Assembly (NCBI GenBank): GCA_024278935.1
Contig: JAJRSF010000033.1
Location: forward strand, 132,122-196,121
Reading direction: 5' to 3'
Source of the DNA: Candidatus Zixiibacteriota bacterium
GTDB lineage: Bacteria; Zixibacteria; MSB-5A5; GN15; FEB-12
DNA: 64,000 nt
The notes beneath the pieces were generated by a model, which searched no databases, had not been told where the DNA came from, and worked only from the letters and a program-made list of their open reading frames with translations. The position numbers and the translations under genes were made by a program. Each line of letters begins with the position of its first letter. Positions within the stretch are counted from its first letter, which is position 1. Below, piece by piece: positions 19,490 to 28,628 of this stretch.

Positions 19490-22400
19490 ATGAAATCCAA
19501 ATTTTTGCTCACCTTTCTGGCCTGTTTTCTTTTATCATTTTCATTTGTATCAGGTCAAGAAGTTTCTTTAGACAATGTCCAGGGAACTATGTGGAATAAT
19601 CAACCAGATTCCATTATGCCTGGTTCTACTTACATTTTTGATATTCGATTCAACAACCCTACGAGTTCAAATATTAGTGGATTTACTATTCCTTTTCATG
19701 TTTACTCTCCTGATGGAGCGACATGGACAAACACTGTTTCCGACTCAACCGGATTACTTGGTAAAAGTCTAATGGATGGTGGTGTACTTATCACATATCC
19801 TGCTGATGGTGCTAATGTAAATGGAACTGGTGCTGATACTTCAACTTTTGGAGCATTCGTATTCTTTAATCCGGGATTACCTCCCGGCTTTAATGAAGTT
19901 TCATTTACCGTTGAAATCGGACCTGTTGGTATTGATGATGCCGGAAAGACAATCTGCCTGGATTCTGTTACCTTCCCGCAAAATGCTTGGAAATGGGTAG
20001 AAAAAGGACAGCCTGATATTATCCCTTCATGGGACGGTCCTCATTGTTTTGCTATTGGTGGTGCCACCCCAGAGACCCCTCCTGAACTTGCCCCTATAGG
20101 TGCTCAATCAGTTGATGAAGGTCAGGAACTTGTTATCAATGTTTCAGCAACAGATGCTGAAGGAAGTCCTATAACTTTAACAACTTCTACTCTGCCAGCC
20201 GGAGCCATATTCACAGAGACCGGTAATGGTACCGGTACATTCAGTTGGACTCCTGATTTTGATCAGGCAGGTTCTTATGATATATTATTCACAGCATTTG
20301 AACCATCAACTATGTCAGATACTGAAACTGTAACCATAACAGTTAACAATACAAACCGTGCTCCATTCTTTTTCACAATTACTGATGAGTCGGTAGATGA
20401 AGATCAAGAAGTTGGTATATATCCTGTTGTTGATGATCCAGATCCAGAGCATAGTAATATAGATTCTTTGACACTATCTGTTACAACACTTCCTGAAGGA
20501 GCGACTTTTGGGTATGTCTTTAATGGAGATGTATGGGGATGGGAATTTTTATGGACACCATCTTTTGAACAAGCCGGTGTATATGAGATAGAATTTGTAA
20601 TTACTGATGGCGATTTATTTGGATATGATACTGTTGTAGTAACAGTGAACAATGTAAACAGAGCTCCATCTTTTGCTGTATCCGTTGACGACCAAATAAT
20701 TGATGAAATGTAACCACTATCGTTCATCCATCCAAGTGCTGACCCTGATCTAGACGATGTCCTTACAAAAACATGGACTGAACTTCCTGCCGGTGCGACC
20801 TACGTTGCTTTAGATGCAACGGTCAATCAATTTGACTGGACACCTGGTGCTGATCAAGCTGGTTCATATCAAATAATATTTACTATTTCCGACGGTGAAT
20901 TCTCTGATGTTGATACTGTGAACATTACTGTTATCGACGTAAACCAACCTCCTGTCTTAGCTGAGATTGGTCCGAGAGGTGTTACTGCCGGTGAATTATT
21001 AGAAATTTACGTAACATCAACTGATGTTGATGGTACTATCCCTGAACTTTCTGTTGTATCTGCTCCTCCGAATGCTATCTTTGTTGATTCAGGTAATGGT
21101 AACGGATTGTTTACCTGGGCAACAGAAATTGCTGATTCAGGTGAATATGTTGTTGAATTTAGAGCCTTTGATGGTGAATTCATGGCTGGCGAATTAGTAA
21201 CTATTACTGTTGGTAAAGCTCCTAAGATGATTGTTGTAGATACGAACTTTTTCATGTCTCAATATACTCAAGGTGAGTTTTTCGCTGATACTGCTAAGTT
21301 TAATGTTTCTGAATTAAATGGTGCCGCTATTTCTGTTGATGTTGCAACTTCTGCTTCATGGCTTTCAATTACCGGCCCAAGCAATTTCACAACTCCGTAT
21401 CTTTTAGAAGTAGCTCTTGATCCAACCGGATTGGCACTTGGGGATTATTATGACTCTCTAATTGTTACATCTGCCGATGCTGTCAACTCTCAAGTTCTTT
21501 TTGTCGGACTGAGTGTTGTCGAAAGACCTAACACAGTCGCTTATATTGTTTCGCCTGTTGATACAATTTTTACAACAGATGAATGTACTCCGTTGGATAT
21601 AAATTTTGTAACTGCTGATGACGAAGAAGACCAAATTACTATCAGTATGAGTGGCTTAGTTGAGAACATGACTTTCCTTGACAACGGTAACGGTACTGCT
21701 GATTTCAACTTCAGTCCTAACTTTGCACAAGCAGGTGTTTACCCTGTAGCATTGATATTATACGATGGTAGAGATTCTGCTCAATACCCAATAACTATTG
21801 TTGTTGATGAATGTCAACCGGGTACCGAAGGTGATACACTCACCGTAGCTACTGTCCCTGCAGTTCCGGGTGCAAGAGTTACTGTTGCTGTTGATATTGC
21901 GAACCTTTGTGACTTGGATGGTCTTAATATTAGTGTTGGGTGGACTTCATCTAACATAACTCTTGATTCTGTAAGTTTTGTAGATTCACGAATGAATTCT
22001 TTATTCTCTTGGTTAATAGATGCCAATATTGACTCTAACCATGTAAATATTTTTGGTGGTTGGGCTGAAATACCTACTTTACTATCACCTGGTTCTGGCA
22101 ACTTAGCTAATTTACATTTCTCACTTGAAGTTGGCACTCCTGCCGGATTCTATCCGCTTGATTTCTATATGGAGCCAATGTTTAACCGTGACTGTGGTAG
22201 CGGAGTCGAAGCAGTTCGTCCGTTCTTTATCGCTGGTGGTATCGTAGTTGATACTTCCGGTAACTACGTATGTAGTTATGTTGTTGACCCTGGTGGCAAT
22301 CCTGTACCGGGTGCAACAGTAGAACTATGGGATAATTTCCCATCCGGTTCTGCTCAATCATCACAAGATGCTAGTGGTAATGGCGTTTTTGCTTTTGACG

Positions 22401-24016
22401 ATTTCACAACTGTTCCATTTGATTTATATGCCTACCACGAAGGTTTCTATCCTGGTCGTGTTGAAAACATAAATTTTGCTCAAAGCGGAATTATGATAGT
22501 TCTTACTCCTATCCCTGAGTTAGTCACACCGACAAACACATGGGTTAATTTCTACTGTAGTAATAATACATTTAAAAATTCTCCACTCCCAGTTGGTTCT
22601 GTTGTAGAAGCATACGATCCAGATGGAATCAAATGTGGTGAGTTTGTTGTTCATACTGCCGGCGAATATGGATTCATGCCTGTTTATGGTGATGATGAAT
22701 TTACAAGTGGCGATGAAGGTGCTGTTGCCGGCGATGTTTTAAGATTCTTTGTAAATGGAATCGAAGCTATCACTGGTTCTACTCCTATCTGGACTGAAGA
22801 CAGAGCGCAGTTTGAAGTTTGCCTTGATGTTCCTGATGTAACTCCACACAGTTGTTTCTTAGCAGCCGGTTGGAACTTAGTAAGTTGGAATGTTGATACT
22901 GATGTTGATGATATCGCAAACGTATTAGCATCTATTGATGAATGTGTTGAAATTGTTATGGGATTTGAACAAGGTGCCTTAACATATGACGCTTCGCTTC
23001 CACAGTTCTCCGATCTTTGGAACGTTGACCATCTTTCTGCTTACTGGGTTAAAGTAAGTTGTGATATTGAACTTGTTGTCTTAGGTACTCCGGTTCCATC
23101 AACTACTCCTATCCCTGTTACCGCAGGATGGAACTTAGTTTCATACTTACCTGCCGATGCAATGCCAACTGAAGTAGCTTTAACAACTATTCATTCTGAC
23201 TTAGTTGTAGCTTTAGGTTTTGAAAACGGTGCCGGCTTAACATACTTACCGGGTCAAAATGAATTTAACGGTTTGACTTCTATGAGTTCATGTTATGGCT
23301 ACTGGGTAAAAGTAATGAATAACGGTACCCTCATTTATCCTGATGGTGGTGCTGATTCAGTATTTGCTAAAAACACGCACACCCAAACAAGTTCATCAGC
23401 TGGTAGAATCGACGCTACAACATCTTGGATGAACATTTACGCATACGACTTGAAACTTGACGATGTTCAGGTTCAAGCGGGTGCTTCTATTAAAGCGTTT
23501 AACAAAGATGACGTATTAGTCGGTTCCTATGAAATGAAACAAAACGGTAAATTTGGATTTATGCCTATCTATGGTGATGATGCCCAAACTGATTATATTG
23601 ATGGAATGAAATCTGGTGATGAATTCTATCTCACAATCGATGGTGTTGAAACTGCCGAGAAATTCACTTGGACTACTTCAGGTGATAAACAGGAAGTCAA
23701 AGGATTGTCCGCTAAATTATTAAACGGCGCTCTTCCGACTTCATTTGATTTGGCTCAAAACTATCCGAATCCGTTTAACCCATCAACCACTATTAGTTTT
23801 GCTTTACCTACCTCAGGTATTGCTAAAGTTGAAATTTTCAACCTCCTTGGTCAGTTAATAGCCACTCCGTTTGACGAAGTTGCTGCTGCCGGTCAACATG
23901 TTGTAACATGGGATGGTCGAAGTGATGCTGGAAAAACTGTGGCTTCGGGTATTTATTTCTACCGCCTAACTGCCGATAACTTTACAGATACGAAGAAAAT
24001 GACTTTATTGAAATAA
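19490..24016 (+). pseudogene. Large T9SS-sorted surface protein with Ig/cadherin-like repeats, interrupted by in-frame TAA
   Basis: About 1,508 residues if read through. Signal peptide MKSKFLLTFLACFLLSFSFVSG, then an N-terminal domain, then at least four Ig/cadherin-like repeats of about 95 residues with the pattern A-P-x-x-x-x-x-x-x-x-V-D-E-x-Q ... F-x-W-T-P-x-x-x-Q-A-G-x-Y ... V-T-V-x-N-x-N-R-A-P. TAA at 20711-20713 lies in the third repeat at DEM-x-PLSF, where sister repeats have Gln (DEGQ, DEDQ): CAA to TAA. Later come a carboxypeptidase-regulatory-like domain, two GWNLVS domains, two VEAYDPDG-type modules and a T9SS type A sorting domain (AQNYPNPFNPSTTISF ... KKMTLLK). It is probably exported by T9SS and surface-attached; the ligand is unknown. 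Confidence 0.85.
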
Positions 24017-24040
24017 AGTGTTTCTCAATATAAACGTAGT

Positions 24041-24066
24041 TTCCGACCGGATAATACCGGTCGGAA
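24041..24066 (+). other. Strong intercistronic hairpin without U-tract
   Basis: TTCCGACCGG and CCGGTCGGAA form a perfect 10-bp stem with a 6-base loop between the two T9SS genes. No T-run follows, so it looks more like an RNA-processing or stability element, or a partial terminator, than a full terminator. Confidence 0.6.
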
Positions 24067-24082
24067 TAATTAGGTGTAGAAA

Positions 24083-25129
24083 ATGAAGTTCTTAAAAAAT
24101 TTATGTATTACAAGTTTGATTTTAGCACTGCTGACTATGTCAGCTTTTGCAAATCCGCAAGCCCCTGAATGGGTCAATTTCTTTGGGGATGTTACTATCA
24201 ACGGAAACCCTGCTCCGGTAGGTACTGTAGTTGAAGCGTATGACCCTGATGGTGTCATGTGTGGTAGTTATACTGTTGGAACGATTGGTATATATGGCTT
24301 GTTAGCTGCCAACCGTGATGATATTACAACTCCGGGGATTGACGAAGGAGCTGTTCCGGGTGATTCGATTACTTTGAAAGTAAACGGGATTACCGCAACT
24401 CCAACTGTTATTGATACTTTGTTTGTAAATAGTGGTTTAACTTGGACATCTAACGGTGAACAAAACAATGTTAACCTTGCTATAACGGGTCAGACAATTG
24501 CGTTCACAGCAGTTACTCTGCCAGCCGACACTCTTGCTGCTCCGGGTTGGAACATCAAGTTTGCTGTTGGAATTCGTAATGATGGCAATGGTACCGACTA
24601 CTACTCTGTTGTCTCACAAGACGACACCGCAGCCTCACCAGGTTGGACTACTGTTGATCAGGACTCTGTATCTCACGCCGATGTTGGTGCGACTACAACT
24701 CTCTTCTTCGAAGTAAGTCTCCCTCTTTTTGGAGGTGGCGGCGACACTACTTTTGTTGTGCATTACACTGTAATGTCAGCAATCGATAATTCAGTAAACC
24801 ATGAAGATTCAGTTACAATTTATAAATCAGTGACTGATATTGGCGATGGTTATGCGACCGTTCCTGACCGTTTTAATCTCTTCCAGAATTATCCAAACCC
24901 ATTTAATCCGACCACAAATATCTCCTTTTCTCTAGAACAGAGATCATCGGTACGGATCGAGATTATAAACATCAGCGGTCAATTGATTGATGTACGAAAT
25001 CTTGGAAATTTACCGGCAGGTAATCATGATATCGAATATGATGCCTCCAGCTTATCATCCGGTGTATATTTCTACCGTATGACTACAGATAATGGCTCAA
25101 TAAGCAAAAAAATGGTCTTATTGAAGTAA
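24083..25129 (+). CDS. T9SS-sorted secreted protein sharing a module with the upstream surface protein
   Basis: 348 residues with a signal peptide (MKFLKNLCITSLILALLTMSAFA). An N-terminal module of about 75 residues (PVGTVVEAYDPDGVMCGSYT ... EGAVPGDSITLKVNG) closely resembles two modules in the preceding gene. A middle domain resembles bacterial CARDB-like beta sandwiches (DTLAAPGWNIKFAVGIRNDG). The C-terminus is a T9SS type A sorting domain (FQNYPNPFNPTTNISF ... GVYFYRMTTDNG ... KKMVLLK). It probably forms a unit with the upstream gene and ends at a clear terminator. Function unknown, likely surface or matrix. Confidence 0.85.
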   Translation: MKFLKNLCITSLILALLTMSAFANPQAPEWVNFFGDVTINGNPAPVGTVVEAYDPDGVMCGSYTVGTIGIYGLLAANRDDITTPGIDEGAVPGDSITLKVNGITATPTVIDTLFVNSGLTWTSNGEQNNVNLAITGQTIAFTAVTLPADTLAAPGWNIKFAVGIRNDGNGTDYYSVVSQDDTAASPGWTTVDQDSVSHADVGATTTLFFEVSLPLFGGGGDTTFVVHYTVMSAIDNSVNHEDSVTIYKSVTDIGDGYATVPDRFNLFQNYPNPFNPTTNISFSLEQRSSVRIEIINISGQLIDVRNLGNLPAGNHDIEYDASSLSSGVYFYRMTTDNGSISKKMVLLK

Positions 25130-25153
25130 TATTACATATACAAAAAAACTTTA

Positions 25154-25180
25154 AACCCCGAGCAATTCGGGGTTTTTTTT
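25154..25180 (+). terminator. Rho-independent terminator after the T9SS genes
   Basis: AACCCCGA and TCGGGGTT form an 8-bp GC-rich stem with a 5-base loop, followed by a T-run. It ends the two-gene surface-protein unit. Confidence 0.92.
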
Positions 25181-25265
25181 TATTGTCTTTCTGCCGATAA
25201 TATTTAATATTAGATTTAATATTAGATTTAATAAGGTAATGTATATCAATAAGTAAGGAAATTAC

Positions 25266-26264
25266 GTGCCGTTAGAATTGAAAGTTATAGGTAAGACCGA
25301 CATAGGGCTGGTTCGCAAAGGGAATGAAGATTATCTGCACATAGATAAAGAGAATCAGATATTTGCTGTCTGTGATGGTATGGGTGGGCATAATGCCGGC
25401 GAAGTAGCATCGATGTTGACATCGGAAATACTTGAGATTCTATTTAAGAAATTTCACCACGCCTTACAATATGATGAAAATCTAAAGCTCGACAAAACTC
25501 TCCCGGTCAGTGGCGACCTTTTGGTCAAAGCTATTCGGATTGCAAACAGAGCTATCTATAATAAAGCAAACGATAATCCAGAGTTTCACGGGATGGGAAC
25601 TACTGTTGTTGCCTTGGCGTTTGAGTCGGACCTCCTTTCTATTGCCCATGTTGGTGATAGCCGTGCCTATCGAATTGAAGAAAAAAAGTTATTCCCGCTG
25701 ACAATGGATCATTCATGGATTGCGGAAATTCAGAAGTCACAAAACATATCAGAAGAAGAAGCATCATCGGTGGTTGGGAAAAATGTTATCACTCGAGCAT
25801 TAGGTGTTCGGGAAAATGTTGAAGTCGATTATAGTTTGATCAAAGTTAAACCGGGTGATAAATTTCTGCTCTGCTCTGATGGACTTTGTGGGTATGCTGA
25901 TGATGAAGAGATATTTGCATCGGTTGACAGAGCTGATAACAAAAATGAAAAAATTGTTGAGAACTTAATACAAATGGCAAACGACCGAGGCGGTGCTGAC
26001 AATGTTACTATTATTGTTGCCGAAGTTGTTGATGTCGCCGAAAGTAATCTTCCCGAGGTTGAAGTGTTTACTCTCCCAACAGAAGATGAAGATCTGCTTG
26101 CTGCCGAAGATTTCTGGGTTGAGAAAATTAATGACTTTAGTTCAAAAAAAAATGCTGATGGTACTTTGGACTCATCGCCACCTCAAAAAAAATCACTTAT
26201 TCTGATATTTACACTTTTTATCATTGCTGCCGCTGTTGTTGTCTATTTTGCAACGATGAAATAG
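25266..26264 (+). CDS. PP2C-family serine/threonine phosphatase with C-terminal membrane anchor
   Basis: 332 residues, GTG start with AAGGA upstream. All metal-binding PP2C motifs are present: GLVRKGNEDY (residues 14-23), DGMGGH (37-42), GMGTTVVAL, HVGDSRAYRI, CSDGL and GGADNVTIIV. It should remove phosphate from Ser/Thr-phosphorylated proteins and is of the Stp1/PrpC type. After an acidic linker a single membrane helix (about 308-330) anchors it with the catalytic part inside. The only visible kinase-like gene is at the far right of the window. It appears to be a single-gene unit. Confidence 0.93.
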   Translation: MPLELKVIGKTDIGLVRKGNEDYLHIDKENQIFAVCDGMGGHNAGEVASMLTSEILEILFKKFHHALQYDENLKLDKTLPVSGDLLVKAIRIANRAIYNKANDNPEFHGMGTTVVALAFESDLLSIAHVGDSRAYRIEEKKLFPLTMDHSWIAEIQKSQNISEEEASSVVGKNVITRALGVRENVEVDYSLIKVKPGDKFLLCSDGLCGYADDEEIFASVDRADNKNEKIVENLIQMANDRGGADNVTIIVAEVVDVAESNLPEVEVFTLPTEDEDLLAAEDFWVEKINDFSSKKNADGTLDSSPPQKKSLILIFTLFIIAAAVVVYFATMK

Positions 26265-26274
26265 TATCTAGAGA

Positions 26275-26309
26275 GCATACTTCGCCCTCACCTAGGCGGG
26301 CAACATAAC
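26275..26309 (+). repeat. Intergenic repeat, family C, copy 3
   Basis: GCATACTTCGCC, TCACCTAGGCGGGC, AACATAAC. Similar to 13618-13648 and, more loosely, to 2309-2354. It lies just after the phosphatase gene. Confidence 0.55.
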
Positions 26310-26393
26310 TTATTAAATAAATACTAATTCTAAGACAACTAAACATCTATGAAATAGCTTGCGTATATCCGTAAAATTATATTTAATTTTATC

Positions 26394-28321
26394 ATGTCAA
26401 TAATTCATAATGAAAAGCTCAAAGATTATCTGCTCTTATTCTTATTTGCATTTGTTCTGCGAATGATTTTCTTATTCCAATTCCAATCAGTAATAATTTT
26501 TGAGAACCCGATTGTTGATATGGCCTATCATCATAACTGGGCAATGGCTATAGCCAACGGCGAGCAGTTTTATGCCGGACCATTTTTTCGAGCGCCGTTG
26601 TATCCGATGTTTTTGGGTTTTGTCTATTGGTTGTTTGGCGAATCCGCTTGGATTATCAGGATTATACAGGCAATCATCGGTTCGGTCAGTTGTGTATTGC
26701 TCTATGAAATTGGACGAGAACTTTTTGACCGCAAGACAGCAATACTTGCATCGGTAATTATGGCTCTCTATGCCCCGTTGATATTTTTTGACGCTCAGCT
26801 TTTGGTTCCTAACCTGGCAATCTTTTTAAATCTGATGGCGTTAGTTTTCATTGTACGAACACAAACAAAAAACAATTTACAATCGTATCTTTCTCAGGAT
26901 TGTTTTTAGGACTGTCGATGATAGCTCGTCCGACTATTGGGCTGTTTGTAGTTTTTCTTATTCTATATTTAGTATATATAAATCGGAAAAAGTTTCAGAC
27001 TGAATTTAAAAAAATCGGGCTGATGGTTCTTTGTATCTGTCTGCCGATTCTTCCTGTGACAGCCTATAACTATTCCCAGACATCTGAAATCATACCTATC
27101 GCTGCCTATGGCGGGATTAACTTTTATATTGGCAACTACGATGGTGCCGATGGTGTCTCGGCGGTAATACCGGGCGTACGCCCTGACTGGCAAGGTGGTA
27201 AAGAAGATACTAAACGGATTGCTGAAAAAGAAATGGGTCGGTCGCTTTCAGAGTCAGAACAGTCAACTTATTGGTTCGGGAAAACAGTAAATGATGTTTC
27301 ATCTGATCCGCTTAGATGGTTGGGTCTGCTTAGGAGCAAAATTCGTTTACTCATAAATGGTTTTGAACTCTCAAATAATTTTGACTTTTATTATTTCGCT
27401 CATCAAACGACGCTTATGAAAATTCTTCTGCATCGTTCATTACTGTTTTTCCCGTTTGGTCTGCTATTTGCCTTAGGAGTATTAGGATATTCTATACAAA
27501 GAGAGAAAAAAACAAAACAGAAAATTCTTCTTATCTATATGTTGACTACTGCCGTTTCGATTGTCATGTTCTTAGTAACAGCACGGTATCGTTTGTATAT
27601 GGTTCCGCCTCTTATATTGTTTGCCTCTTATGCTATCATTCATTTTAAAAACGAATGGAAAGTTAAAAACATATCGAGTAAGGTTAGTTACATAATCATA
27701 TTTCTAGGATTGATACTGTATTGTAACTCCGACTATAATGATTACTCGAAAACAACCGATGCCCACGGGCTACACACGACCGCATCGATTTACAATAAAT
27801 TAGGGAATCTTGATAGTGCTTCTGTCTACTACCAAAAAGCACTAGATGTTGACTCGAATCAAATTGAGACTCTAAATGACTACGCACTACTATTTGCTTC
27901 GCATAATATATACCCAAAACCATTTAAACTCTTAGAACATGCAATCACTTTACCAAACAAGAATTTTATGACGCATTACAATTTGGGGTATGTTTATATG
28001 CAAGTTGATAAACTTGATGAAGCGAAATAACAATTCAAAATTGTCATTGATGAGAACCCACACTATATTTTTGCTCATAATAATTTAGGCATTTGTTATA
28101 TGTGGCTCGGGCAACTTGACTCTGCTCTCACTGTATATCAGAATTTGATAGGAATCGATCCGACATATACTGAGAGTTACTACAATATCGGGCTGATTCA
28201 GCTTGATAAGTCTGAGCCTGATTCTGCCAAGCACTATTTAAAGAGGTATTTAGCCCATAATCCGTCAAACAGAGGTCTGATAGAAACTTCGAAACATCTT
28301 CTGGACTCTTTAGGGCAGTAA
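26394..28321 (+). pseudogene. GT39/ArnT-like membrane glycosyltransferase with C-terminal TPR repeats; one frameshift and one in-frame TAA
   Basis: About 640 residues if restored. The N-terminal half is a GT-C type polytopic enzyme (dolichyl-phosphate-mannose transferase-like): an acidic first loop (ENPIVDMAYHHNWA) and FFRAPLYPMFLGFVY, which corresponds to the family R-x-P-L-Y-P motif. Such enzymes move a sugar from a polyprenyl carrier to an extracytoplasmic acceptor. At the A6 run 26867-26872 one A must be added to join TQTKK to QFTIVSFSGLFLGLSMIARP. The C-terminus has about four TPRs (SASVYYQKALDVDSNQIE, THYNLGYVYMQVDKLDEAK, ...). TAA at 28028-28030 splits a TPR after LDEAK; the frame continues as QFKIVIDENPHYIFAHNNLG to TAA at 28319. 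Confidence 0.8.
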
Positions 28322-28364
28322 AACAGAGCATTTTTTAAGTTCATTTCTCCCTGAAATAATTCAC

Positions 28365-28394
28365 TTGACATTTTTTGTCAAAATGAGCTTATTA
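28365..28394 (+). promoter_or_regulatory. Candidate promoter of tRNA-Arg, with -35 inside an inverted repeat
   Basis: TTGACA at 28365-28370 and TTATTA at 28389-28394 with an 18-base spacer; the -10 ends 12 nt before the tRNA 5' end, a normal distance. The -35 is also the left arm of TTGACA-TTTTT-TGTCAA. Confidence 0.5.
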
Positions 28395-28406
28395 GAAATC
28401 TCAAAT

Positions 28407-28480
28407 GCGCCTGTAGATCAATTGGATAGATCGTCTGACTACGGATTAGAAGGTTGGGGGTTCGAATCCTCCCAGGCGTA
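28407..28480 (+). tRNA. tRNA-Arg (anticodon ACG)
   Basis: A 74-nt cloverleaf: acceptor GCGCCTG with CAGGCGT (last pair G-U), D-stem GATC/GATC, anticodon stem TCTGA/TTAGA around loop CTACGGA with anticodon ACG (inosine-modified in bacteria, reads CGU/CGC/CGA), T-arm GGGGG-TTCGAAT-CCTCC, discriminator A. CCA is not encoded. Three stems each contain a G-U pair. It stands alone between the glycosyltransferase and the efflux adaptor. Confidence 0.93.
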
Positions 28481-28628
28481 CTTTTTTAATAACCGACAAC
28501 AACTCAACTAGTTACCATCTCAATTCAAAATCTTTTTCAATAATTCTTATTGCAAAACGAAACATTCTTCTGAAATATCAGTCTTATAACTAAACAGATT
28601 AACAAAACAGATATAGGATTTAGAGAAG

